DNA of 64,000 nt from Streptomyces sp. NBC_00236 (GTDB lineage: Bacteria; Actinomycetota; Actinomycetes; Streptomycetales; Streptomycetaceae). The DNA is taken from positions 1,674,001-1,738,000 of the forward strand of contig NZ_CP108100.1 of NCBI RefSeq assembly GCF_036195045.1. The letters run 5' to 3'. Both the position numbers and the translations under genes were made by a program. Under the pieces are notes generated by a model. That model was not told the origin of the DNA and searched no databases. It was given only the letters and a program-made list of their open reading frames with translations. This document shows, in pieces, positions 26,206-33,177 of the stretch; position 1 is the stretch's first letter; each line of letters opens with the position of its first letter.

Positions 26206-26249
26206 GAGTGAAGGGCTCTCGCATCTCGCGTATCGCGTCTCATATATGA

Positions 26250-26262
26250 CGTACGAAGTACG
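26250..26262. promoter_or_regulatory. Putative GntR operator (CGTAC-N3-GTACG)
   Basis: CGTACGAAGTACG, perfect 5-bp arms, lies 45 bases upstream of the GntR gene start, next to TATATG on the leftward strand that could be its -10. The remaining gap up to the MFS start at 26463 holds nothing else recognised apart from a CTTCT/AGAAG inverted repeat at 26303-26315. Confidence 0.45.
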
Positions 26263-26462
26263 ACGCGTTGAAGCTAGAGGCGCCGCGAATGTTTCGTCAA
26301 CGCTTCTGGCAGAAGAACTTCACCGGGCTAAGACGTGTGCCGTACACCGATCTCCCCGGCACCCCGTCGGCCCCCCACCGCCTACGGCAACCGCCCGATG
26401 TCCTGCAACGGCCTTACCGGCCAGCCTGATCGCGTAACGGACGTGCAGGTCAGGGAGGTTCG

Positions 26463-27671
26463 ATGGGTGAGTCGGCGGCAGGACGGATACTGCGGGACCG
26501 GACGGCCGGGCTGCTGCTCACCTCGGTCGTGGTGTCCGGTTTCGGCAGTTCCGCGATGTCACTGGCTGCCGGGATCTGGGTCAAGTCACTGACGGGCTCG
26601 GACAGTCTGGCGGCGCTGGCGCTCTTCGCCGTCTGGCTTCCGGTGCTCTTCGGGCCGGCCCTCGGAGCGGTGGCCGACCGGCTGCCGAGGAAGCCGCTGC
26701 TGGCCGGGGCGAACGTCGTCATGGCGCTGCTGCTGACGGCACTGGCCGCCGTGGACCCCTCGGGCCGGATCTGGATCCTGTTCGCCGTCCTGCTGCTGTA
26801 CGGGGCCGCCTCCGTACTCATGGACGCGGCTGAGTCCGCCCTGGTCGCACAGGCCGTGGACGCCCGCCTGCTGGGCGACTTCAACGGCTTGCGGATGATG
26901 GCGAACGAGGGCGTGAAGCTGGTGGCCCCGCTCACCGGCGCGGCGCTCTGCGCCCGCTTCGGCGGTGACGCGGTGGCCCTGCTGGACGCGGCCTCCTTCG
27001 CCCTGGCCGCGGGCCTCTACGGGGCGCTGCGGGTACGCGGACCGGCGCCGGCCGAGGTCCACCGCCCTTCCGGGATACGGCAGGTGTGGGGAGCGCCGGC
27101 GCTGCGGCCGCTGGTGCTCGCCGGATCCGTCACGATGCTGTGCGCCGGGCTCAATGGGGCGATGCTGTACGCCGTCGTGGACGGGGTGCTCGGCCGCTCC
27201 CCCGCGTACGCCGGAGTGCTCTACGCGGCGCAGGGCATCGGGTCCGTCGCGGTCGGGCTGCTGGCCGCACCGCTGCTGCGACGGATGCCGGAACGGGTCT
27301 TCGCGGCGGCGGGCATCACCGTGTTCGCGGTGGCGGTGGGCCTGCGGGCGCTGCCGTACGACACCGTGGCGCTGACGGCGTGCGCACTGATCGGTGTGGG
27401 CCTGCCCTGTGTGCTGATCGCCGCGATGACGGCGGTGCAGCGGGAGACGCCGGACGCGGTACTGGGCCGGACGTCGGCGACCGCGGCCACGCTGATGATG
27501 GCGCCCAACGCGGTGGCGCTGGCGCTGGGCGCGGGGCTGCTCGCGCTGGTGGACGTGCGGGTGCTGCTGCCGCTGGTGGGCGCGGTGGCGCTGCTGACGG
27601 CAGCATGGCTGCTCACGGGCCGGCAGGGAAAGACCCCCACCGGCCCGCGGGCGTCAGCGGCCGAGGCGTGA
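26463..27671 (+). CDS. Major facilitator superfamily transporter
   Basis: A 402-residue protein with about twelve membrane segments and the MFS loop ADRLPRKPLLAGANVVMALLL between segments 2 and 3. ATG at 26463 has an excellent GGGAGG site. It resembles drug or siderophore exporters (EntS/MFS_3 type) more than sugar importers. It stands alone on the plus strand among leftward catabolic genes, and its last 18 bases overlap the end of the next, convergent gene. Substrate unknown. Confidence 0.88.
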   Translation: MGESAAGRILRDRTAGLLLTSVVVSGFGSSAMSLAAGIWVKSLTGSDSLAALALFAVWLPVLFGPALGAVADRLPRKPLLAGANVVMALLLTALAAVDPSGRIWILFAVLLLYGAASVLMDAAESALVAQAVDARLLGDFNGLRMMANEGVKLVAPLTGAALCARFGGDAVALLDAASFALAAGLYGALRVRGPAPAEVHRPSGIRQVWGAPALRPLVLAGSVTMLCAGLNGAMLYAVVDGVLGRSPAYAGVLYAAQGIGSVAVGLLAAPLLRRMPERVFAAAGITVFAVAVGLRALPYDTVALTACALIGVGLPCVLIAAMTAVQRETPDAVLGRTSATAATLMMAPNAVALALGAGLLALVDVRVLLPLVGAVALLTAAWLLTGRQGKTPTGPRASAAEA

Positions 27672-28832
27672 GAGCGCCCCGGTGACGGCTTCGAGGTCCG
27701 GCCCCGAGGCCAGCCCCGCGTGATACAGGCGCAGTTGGTTCGCTCCGAGGGAGGCGGCGTGCGCGGCGTCGCGCTCCAGCGTGCCGGGACTGCCGCCCAT
27801 CCCGCGCACCACGGTGAGGTTGGCCGCGAGGACGCCTCCGCGTCCGGCGAACGGGCCGAGCACCGCCTCGCGCGCCGCGTCACCGCCGGTGCACGGCAGC
27901 ACCACGCCGTCCGCCACGGACAGGATGTGCTCCGGGTCGACGCCCACGTTGGCGCCGGAGCGGTACGGCGCGGGGTCCGCGTGCAGCAGCACCTGGAACC
28001 CTGGGGCGGCGGCGGCGCGCACCGCGGCCACCACCGACTCCTGAAGCCCGCGGGCCACCTCGGTGCGATACCGGAGCGTGGCCCCGGCCGGATCGGCGCC
28101 GAGCAGCTTCTCGACCCCGCCCCAACCCGCTTCCGGGGTACCGGAACCGGCCCAGACCGGCTCCAGTGCGCCCCGCACGGCACGGCCCAACTCCGCGGCG
28201 TCCAGCCCCTGCCCCTCGTATCCGGCCCGGCAGTCCGGGCAGAAGCACAGCGACATCAGGTACTGCGCCGCGTCCCCGAGGCCGACGCCCCCGACCTTGT
28301 CGTGGGCGTGCAGATGCGCGAAGCCGTACCAGCCGCACGACTCCAGCTCGGTGCCCCGCGCCCCGTCCCGTACCGCCGCCTCCGCGGCCAGGTCCACCAG
28401 ATACGCGCGGACCGCGGGCTGCGCGATGCACGGGGCCCACGGGTAGCGGTCCCCGTAGGCGTTGACCACGGACGTCTCCGGATGCTCCGCGCCCAGCCGG
28501 GAACTGTGCGCGAGCACGACCCAGCTGTGCACGTCGAGCCCGGCACCGGCCAGGGCCTCGGCGGCCTCCGCGTAGGCGTCGTCCGAGTCCACCCAGGACT
28601 GGGTGTACGGGCGCAGCTCACGCCCCGCCCACCGCCCGGCGTCCGGTTGGTACAGCACCGCGGCGTGCTCGGCCGTGACGATGCGGCGCGCGGGGTGGCG
28701 CGGGGTCAGTGCCCGGGTGGAGTGGTAGGCGGCGGCGAGCGTCACCTGCTGGACGCCGAGGTCCGCGACGCGGGCAGCCGCGGCCGGATCCCCGACGACG
28801 TCCCAGGGGTAGAGGAAGGCGGAGGTCTTCAC
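27654..28832 (-). CDS. Uncharacterised protein with CxCxxC motif, coupled to KdgD
   Basis: A 392-residue cytosolic protein, probably a TIM barrel: repeated strands such as KTSAFLYPWDV, VQQVTLAAAYHS, VHSWVVLAHSSRLG and NQLRLYHAGLA, ending with catalytic-looking acidic loops. A conspicuous SLCFCPDCRAGYEGQGLD lies near residue 200, a cysteine set seen in some putative glycosidase-like barrels. I do not know its reaction. The GTG at 28832 overlaps the KdgD stop, so it is cotranslated with the uronate-pathway dehydratase. A hydrolase, lactonase or isomerase role is possible. The 3' end overlaps the convergent MFS gene by 18 bases. Confidence 0.75.
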   Translation of the reverse strand: MKTSAFLYPWDVVGDPAAAARVADLGVQQVTLAAAYHSTRALTPRHPARRIVTAEHAAVLYQPDAGRWAGRELRPYTQSWVDSDDAYAEAAEALAGAGLDVHSWVVLAHSSRLGAEHPETSVVNAYGDRYPWAPCIAQPAVRAYLVDLAAEAAVRDGARGTELESCGWYGFAHLHAHDKVGGVGLGDAAQYLMSLCFCPDCRAGYEGQGLDAAELGRAVRGALEPVWAGSGTPEAGWGGVEKLLGADPAGATLRYRTEVARGLQESVVAAVRAAAAPGFQVLLHADPAPYRSGANVGVDPEHILSVADGVVLPCTGGDAAREAVLGPFAGRGGVLAANLTVVRGMGGSPGTLERDAAHAASLGANQLRLYHAGLASGPDLEAVTGALSRLGR

Positions 28833-29788
28833 CCGCGCTCCCCCGCGCCGGCGCTCTCCAGCAGCGCGCGGCCGGCCCCGATGATCTCCGTCAGCTCCTT
28901 GATGTGCGCGGCCGGCGGCTCGGTGAGCGGGCTGCGGACCTCGCCGACGTCCAGGCCCTGGAGGCGGACGGCCGCCTTGACCAGCGAGACGGCGTAACCG
29001 CGGCCCTTGGCGCGCAGTTCGACGAGCGGCCGGTAGAACGAGTCGAGCAGTGCGTTGACGAGGCCGTCGTCGCCGGACTCCAGAGCGCGGTAGAACGCCA
29101 GCGCGATGTCGGGCGCGAAGGCGAAGACGGCGGAGGAGTAGAGCGTGACGCCGATGCCCCGGTAGGCGAGGCCGGTGAGCTCGGCGGTGGGCAGCCCGTT
29201 GAAGTACAGGAAGTCCTGGCCGGGCAGCCCGGTGCGGACGGCACTGACGATGCGCTGCATCAGATCGAGGTCGCCGTAGCCGTCCTTGAGGCCGATGATG
29301 CCCGGCGTCTTCGCCAGCGCGACGACGGTCTCGGGGGTGAAGACGGCGTTGTCGCGCTGGTAGACGATCGTCTCCAGGCCGGTGGCGGCGGCGAGCGCCG
29401 CGTAGTGGGCCAGCAGTCCCTCCTGACCGGCGACGACCAGGTACGGCGGCATGGCGAGGAGCCCGTCCGCGCCGGCCTCTTCCGCGAGCTTCGCGAACTG
29501 GACCGCCAGGGCGGTGCCGTATCCGGCGCCCGCCACGACGGGCACCGCACCGGCGGTCTCCTCGACGGCCGCGGCGACGACGAGGCGGAACTCCTCGGGC
29601 GTCAGGGCGTGGAACTCGCCCGTGCCGCAGCAGGCGAATACGGCCGCCGCACCGGCGTCGACGCCCGCGCGCACGTGCGCGCGGAAGACGTCGAGGTCGA
29701 CGGAGCCGTCCGGCCCGTAGGCGGTGACGGGGAAGAAGAGCGGCCCGGCGACAGCGGTGAGTCGGGCGGCAAGTGGGGCTGAGGTCAC
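28829..29788 (-). CDS. kdgD: 5-dehydro-4-deoxyglucarate dehydratase (KdgD)
   Basis: A 319-residue DHDPS-superfamily enzyme. It shows the KdgD-type start GPLFFPVTAYGPDGSVD, the loop ACCGTGEFHALTPEEF, IVYQRDNAVFTPET and the Schiff-base lysine in IIGLKDGYGD. It converts 5-keto-4-deoxyglucarate to 2-ketoglutarate semialdehyde with loss of CO2 and water, the step between galactarate dehydration and the semialdehyde dehydrogenase at 322-1842. I chose the GTG at 29788 because GGGAGC lies six bases upstream; an ATG 11 codons earlier lacks a ribosome site. It leads a two-gene operon with the CxCxxC protein. Confidence 0.9.
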   Translation of the reverse strand: MTSAPLAARLTAVAGPLFFPVTAYGPDGSVDLDVFRAHVRAGVDAGAAAVFACCGTGEFHALTPEEFRLVVAAAVEETAGAVPVVAGAGYGTALAVQFAKLAEEAGADGLLAMPPYLVVAGQEGLLAHYAALAAATGLETIVYQRDNAVFTPETVVALAKTPGIIGLKDGYGDLDLMQRIVSAVRTGLPGQDFLYFNGLPTAELTGLAYRGIGVTLYSSAVFAFAPDIALAFYRALESGDDGLVNALLDSFYRPLVELRAKGRGYAVSLVKAAVRLQGLDVGEVRSPLTEPPAAHIKELTEIIGAGRALLESAGAGERG

Positions 29789-29831
29789 GGGCGCTCCCTG
29801 AGCGGATTCAGGCGTGCACAATTCTGATTGA

Positions 29832-29849
29832 CGTCCATATTCATGAACG
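29832..29849. promoter_or_regulatory. Weak third IclR-like site upstream of kdgD
   Basis: ATATTCATGAACG inside this interval matches the right half of the 1880 and 22843 palindromes, with one extra base; the left half is poor. It lies about 45 bases before the kdgD start. Reported only because of position. Confidence 0.25.
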
Positions 29850-29913
29850 GTCTTACGCTAAGGCAGCGCCTTGGCACGGGTCAAGGCGGGTCACCCCGGT
29901 CCGGGGCACGGGT

Positions 29914-30336
29914 TCCGTCCTCAAGCGCCGGACGGGCTTGATGGGTCCGGGTCCCCCGCCCCGGTGCGCCGTTGCCCGGCGGGTGGGGGTCCGGTGCCCC
30001 TCCGGGGCGTCTCCTCAAACGACGAACGTTTCCAGTCCCACGCAGCGGACCCCGGTATCCGTTCGTCGTCCTGCGGGGACTCCCCTGCACGGCCCCGGAC
30101 CGGCCGCCTTGCGTCTGCGACAGTCGCAGGGCCGGTGTGCAGACGCACGGCGGCCGGGTGGGGGCGTGCAGGGGAGTCCCCGCAGAAAATGGCGTACGAC
30201 CCGGGTCGTTCGCGCACCGGGGTGCACACGCCATTTTTGAGGAGTCTCCCCGGAGGGACCCCACCCCACCCACCGCACAGAGGCGCACCCCGCGGCGGGG
30301 CCGCACCAACAAGCCCGTCCGGCGATTGAGGACGGA
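29914..30336. repeat. 423-bp cloverleaf inverted-repeat element
   Basis: Outer arms 29914-29940 and 30310-30336 are inverted repeats matching at 26 of 27 positions. Further inward pairing brings CTCCTCAA (to 30018) against TGAGGAG (from 30238). Inside are three adjoining stem-loops: 30019-30028/30060-30069 (10 bp perfect); 30071-30091/30165-30185 (21 bp perfect), enclosing 30102-30118/30139-30155 (16 of 17); and 30186-30195/30228-30237 (10 bp perfect). Together they form a four-way cloverleaf. No coding capacity is evident. It fills most of the 29789-30553 intergenic region. It resembles intergenic palindromic or MITE-like elements; the identification of a family is from memory and uncertain. 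Confidence 0.8.
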
Positions 30337-30373
30337 CCCCCCGCCCCGGACAGGGGCAAGCAACAAACCCCCC

Positions 30374-30402
30374 TTGACGCAACCGCACACGCTCCGTAAC
30401 TT
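30374..30402 (+). promoter_or_regulatory. Housekeeping-type promoter of the uronate dehydrogenase gene
   Basis: TTGACG (30374-30379) and TAACTT (30397-30402) are separated by exactly 17 bases. Transcription would start near 30409, giving a leader of about 145 bases that contains the 24-base repeats. Confidence 0.6.
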
Positions 30403-30423
30403 GTCCACGCATGTGAATGCCAT

Positions 30424-30507
30424 CCACGCATCGGGCACCCGCGCCCGCCACGCATCGGGCGCCCGCGCCCACCACGCATCGGGCGCCGCCCCCACCACGC
30501 ATCGGGC
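30424..30507. repeat. Four tandem copies of a 24-bp repeat
   Basis: CCACGCATCGGGC occurs at 30424, 30448, 30472 and 30495 (periods 24, 24, 23) with GC-rich spacers. It lies in the untranslated leader between promoter and ribosome site of the uronate dehydrogenase gene. Copies are too short and contiguous for a CRISPR array. Confidence 0.75.
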
Positions 30508-30553
30508 GAGCGCCCGCTCGCCACGCTCGCCGACCTACCGAGGAGATCCGCGT

Positions 30554-31363
30554 ATGTCCGCTCCCCGCACCGTCCTGCTCACCGGCGCCGCCGGCGGTCT
30601 CGGCACCCTGATGCGCGGACTGCTGCCCGCCCACGGCTACACGCTCCGCCTGTTCGACATGATCCCCATCGAGGGCGAGCCGGACGCGATCACCGCGGAC
30701 CTCGGCGACAAGGAAGCGCTGCGCGAGGCCGTGCGGGGCGTCGACGCGATCATCCACCTTGCGGGCATCTCCCTGGAAGCCTCTTTCGACAAGATCCTCC
30801 GGGCGAACATCGAGGGCACCTACAACCTCTACGAGGCCGCCCTCGCGGAGGGCGTGCGGCGGATCGTCTTCGCGTCCTCCAACCACGCGGTCGGCTTCAC
30901 TCCCCGGCCGCTCCCCGGCGACCCGCTCATCCCCATCGACACGCCTCGGCGCCCGGACACCTTCTACGGACTCTCCAAGTCCTTCGGTGAGGACCTCGCC
31001 CAGCTGTACTGGGACAGGCACGGCCTGGAGACCGTCTCCGTACGCATCGGCTCCTGCTTCCCCGAGCCGACGTCGGTACGGATGCTGTCCGTCTGGATGA
31101 GCCCCGCCGACGGGGCCCGGCTCTTCGACGCCGCGCTCACCGCGGAGAACGTGGGCCATACCGTGATCCACGGCTCGTCGGACAACACCCGCCTGTGGTG
31201 GGACCTGACGACGGCCCGCTCCCTCGGCTACGACCCGCAGGACGACTCGGAGGAGTACGCGGCGAAGCTCATCGCCGAACACGGCGAGCTCGACCCGGAC
31301 AACCCGGACCACGCCCACCTCGGCGGCCACTTCTGCACCAACCCGCCGATCTGGCCGTACTGA
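30554..31363 (+). CDS. udh: Uronate dehydrogenase (NAD-dependent)
   Basis: A 269-residue short-chain dehydrogenase/epimerase-fold enzyme. NAD-binding TVLLTGAAGGLGTLMRGLL is at the N-terminus, AIIHLAGISLE and FASSNHAVGFTPRP follow, and the catalytic YGLSKSFGEDLA (YxxxK) is near residue 135. The size, SNHAVGF and C-terminal GHFCTNPPIWPY fit bacterial uronate dehydrogenases, which oxidise D-galacturonate or D-glucuronate to the aldarolactone. It starts the oxidative route that continues through KdgD and the semialdehyde dehydrogenase. ATG at 30554 has AGGAG eight bases upstream. It is monocistronic, with its own promoter. Confidence 0.9.
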   Translation: MSAPRTVLLTGAAGGLGTLMRGLLPAHGYTLRLFDMIPIEGEPDAITADLGDKEALREAVRGVDAIIHLAGISLEASFDKILRANIEGTYNLYEAALAEGVRRIVFASSNHAVGFTPRPLPGDPLIPIDTPRRPDTFYGLSKSFGEDLAQLYWDRHGLETVSVRIGSCFPEPTSVRMLSVWMSPADGARLFDAALTAENVGHTVIHGSSDNTRLWWDLTTARSLGYDPQDDSEEYAAKLIAEHGELDPDNPDHAHLGGHFCTNPPIWPY

Positions 31364-31459
31364 GCGGGGCCGCCCGTGCACGAACCCCGTTGCCGCCGTA
31401 CGGGCGAAGCCGCCCGAAGGTAAGGGAACGGCAAAGCCGGGTCATTCGTTACCCCGTGC

Positions 31460-32674
31460 ATGACCGCTATGACACCCGGCTCGAACATCCCACTCTCCGC
31501 CCCCCGCGTGGCGGTGGACGTCGCCGCCCCCGTGCGGCTCGACGTATCGGGCCTGCTGCTCACCGCCGACGGCAAGGTGCGCTCCGACGACGATTTCATC
31601 TTCTACAACCAGCCCGCGGGCCCGGGTGTGACCTACCGCTCCGGCGGCGGCACCGCACCCGACGCGATCGTGGTGGACACCGCGGCCGTGCCGCCCGGCA
31701 TCGAGAAGATCGTCGTCACCGCGAGCCCGGACGGCGCGGGTCAGACCTTCCAGGGCATCGAGCCCACCGCCACCGTGCGCAACGCGGACGACGGAAGTGC
31801 GCTCGCCACGTTCACCCCGCCCCAGCTGGGCGCCGAGACCGCGCTCGTGGTCATCGAGGTCTACCGCCGCGGCGGCGCCTGGAAGGCCCGCGCGGTCGGC
31901 CAGGGCTATGCCAACGGGCTGGCCGGCATCGCCACCGACTTCGGCGTCTCGGTCGAGGAGGAGCCCGCCGCGGCCCCCGTCGCGGTCACTCCCCCGGCCC
32001 CCGTCGCCGCGCCGGTGGACCCGCGGATCGCCGCTCCCCCCGTCACACCCCAGGCGCCTCCGGCGCCTCCCGCGCCCCCCGCGCCCCTGGCCTCGGGGAA
32101 GATCAACCTCGACAAGGGCCGGGTCAACCTGCAGAAGAACCAGACGGTGTCGCTGGTCAAGGGCGGCCGCCCACTGCTCTCCCAGGTCAAGATGGGCCTC
32201 GGCTGGGAGCCGGCGTTCCGGGGCAAGGACATCGACCTCGACGCCTCGGTGATCGCCTACGGCCCCAACCGCAATCACCTGGAGAGCTGCTACTTCGGCA
32301 AGCTCTCCATCCTGAACGGTGCCATCAAGCACTCGGGCGACAACCTCACCGGTGAAGGCGCCGGCGACGACGAGGTGATCGTCGTGGACCTGGGCCGGAT
32401 CCCCCCGGAGGCGACCGGTCTGGTGTTCACGGTCAACTCGTTCACCGGTCAGAAGTTCACCGAGGTGGCCAAGGCCTACTGTCGGCTGATCGACGGCGCC
32501 ACCGGCGAGGAGCTGGTCCGCTTCGATCTGACCGGCGCCGAGCCGCAGACCGGCGTGATGATGGCGAAGCTGATCAAGCAGTTCTCCGGGGAGTGGGAGA
32601 TGACCGCGATGGGCGACTTCGTGAAGTCGCGCACCGTCCGCGGCATGGTCAAGCCCGCCGCCCAGTCCCTCTAG
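31460..32674 (+). CDS. TerD-family protein with two TerD-like domains
   Basis: A 404-residue cytosolic protein. A degenerate N-terminal TerD-like domain (about 20-165: SGLLLTADGKVRSDDDFIFYNQP, AGPGVTYRSGG) is joined by a Pro/Ala-rich linker (about 170-215) to a complete TerD domain (about 220-400: INLDKGRVNLQKNQTVSLVK, MGLGWEPAFRGKDIDLDASVI, and the calcium-type acidic GDNLTGEGAGDDEVIVVDL). TerD proteins bind calcium and act in tellurite, stress or developmental responses. It is monocistronic here with a terminator downstream. No close ribosome site is visible; a second in-frame ATG at 31469 is possible. No other ter genes are nearby. Confidence 0.9.
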   Translation: MTAMTPGSNIPLSAPRVAVDVAAPVRLDVSGLLLTADGKVRSDDDFIFYNQPAGPGVTYRSGGGTAPDAIVVDTAAVPPGIEKIVVTASPDGAGQTFQGIEPTATVRNADDGSALATFTPPQLGAETALVVIEVYRRGGAWKARAVGQGYANGLAGIATDFGVSVEEEPAAAPVAVTPPAPVAAPVDPRIAAPPVTPQAPPAPPAPPAPLASGKINLDKGRVNLQKNQTVSLVKGGRPLLSQVKMGLGWEPAFRGKDIDLDASVIAYGPNRNHLESCYFGKLSILNGAIKHSGDNLTGEGAGDDEVIVVDLGRIPPEATGLVFTVNSFTGQKFTEVAKAYCRLIDGATGEELVRFDLTGAEPQTGVMMAKLIKQFSGEWEMTAMGDFVKSRTVRGMVKPAAQSL

Positions 32675-32713
32675 GGACCGGGTCCCCGGAGGGACCGGCC
32701 GACACCACAACGG

Positions 32714-32751
32714 CTTCAGGGGCACCCGGCTGGCTGCGGGTGCCCCTGAAG
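32714..32751. terminator. Intrinsic terminator after the TerD gene
   Basis: A perfect 15-bp inverted repeat, 32714-32728 with 32737-32751, eight-base loop, 40 bases after the TerD stop. Confidence 0.85.
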
Positions 32752-32801
32752 GCGGTCGGCGAGAGATATATGGCGTACGCGGCGCGTGCTCGTCGCTTCT
32801 C

Positions 32802-33032
32802 TCAGAGCTTGGTCAGCTTGGAGTACGGGCTCAGGATCCTCCCCTGTCGCCCCGAGAAGTCGATGAGCACTGCGTCGTTGTCGCCCTCGACAGCAAGGAC
32901 TCGCCCGAGTCCGAACTGGTCATGCGACACCCTGTCGCCCACATCGAACAATTCGACCGGTGGGGCCGCCTGGGCCGGGCGGTTGAAGGGACTGGAAGGC
33001 AGGTGACGCCGGGATCCGGCTGACTGTTTCAT
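32802..33032 (-). CDS. Small protein like the C-terminal tail of UvrD/PcrA helicases
   Basis: A 76-residue protein. The region from about residue 27, VELFDVGDRVSHDQFGLGRV then LIDFSGRQGRILSPYSKLTKL, resembles the Tudor-like C-terminal domain of PcrA/UvrD, which contacts RNA polymerase. The helicase itself is absent. The N-terminus is basic and Pro-rich. It stands alone between the TerD and PhoX genes. A role in binding transcription or repair complexes is inference from the domain only. ATG at 33032 has a weak AAGGTA site. Confidence 0.72.
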   Translation of the reverse strand: MKQSAGSRRHLPSSPFNRPAQAAPPVELFDVGDRVSHDQFGLGRVLAVEGDNDAVLIDFSGRQGRILSPYSKLTKL

Positions 33033-33126
33033 TACCTTGAGTATGCGCCCTGAAAACGCCCGACGCCATGCCCGACCACTCCTGGGGCCGCACTGATGCC
33101 GGATTCGTAATCAGGGGTTCCGGCTC

Positions 33127-33166
33127 CGGCGGGTGCCCGGCCCCGCTTCCGGCCGGGCACCCGCCG
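33127..33166. terminator. Intrinsic terminator after the PhoX-type phosphatase
   Basis: A perfect 16-bp inverted repeat, 33127-33142 with 33151-33166, eight-base loop, 11 bases after the phosphatase stop. Confidence 0.85.
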
Positions 33167-33177
33167 ACCGAAAGGCC

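Noticed and set aside
30424..30507. CRISPR array
   Set aside because: Repeat units are 13-24 bases, contiguous, without unique spacers, and no cas genes are present.
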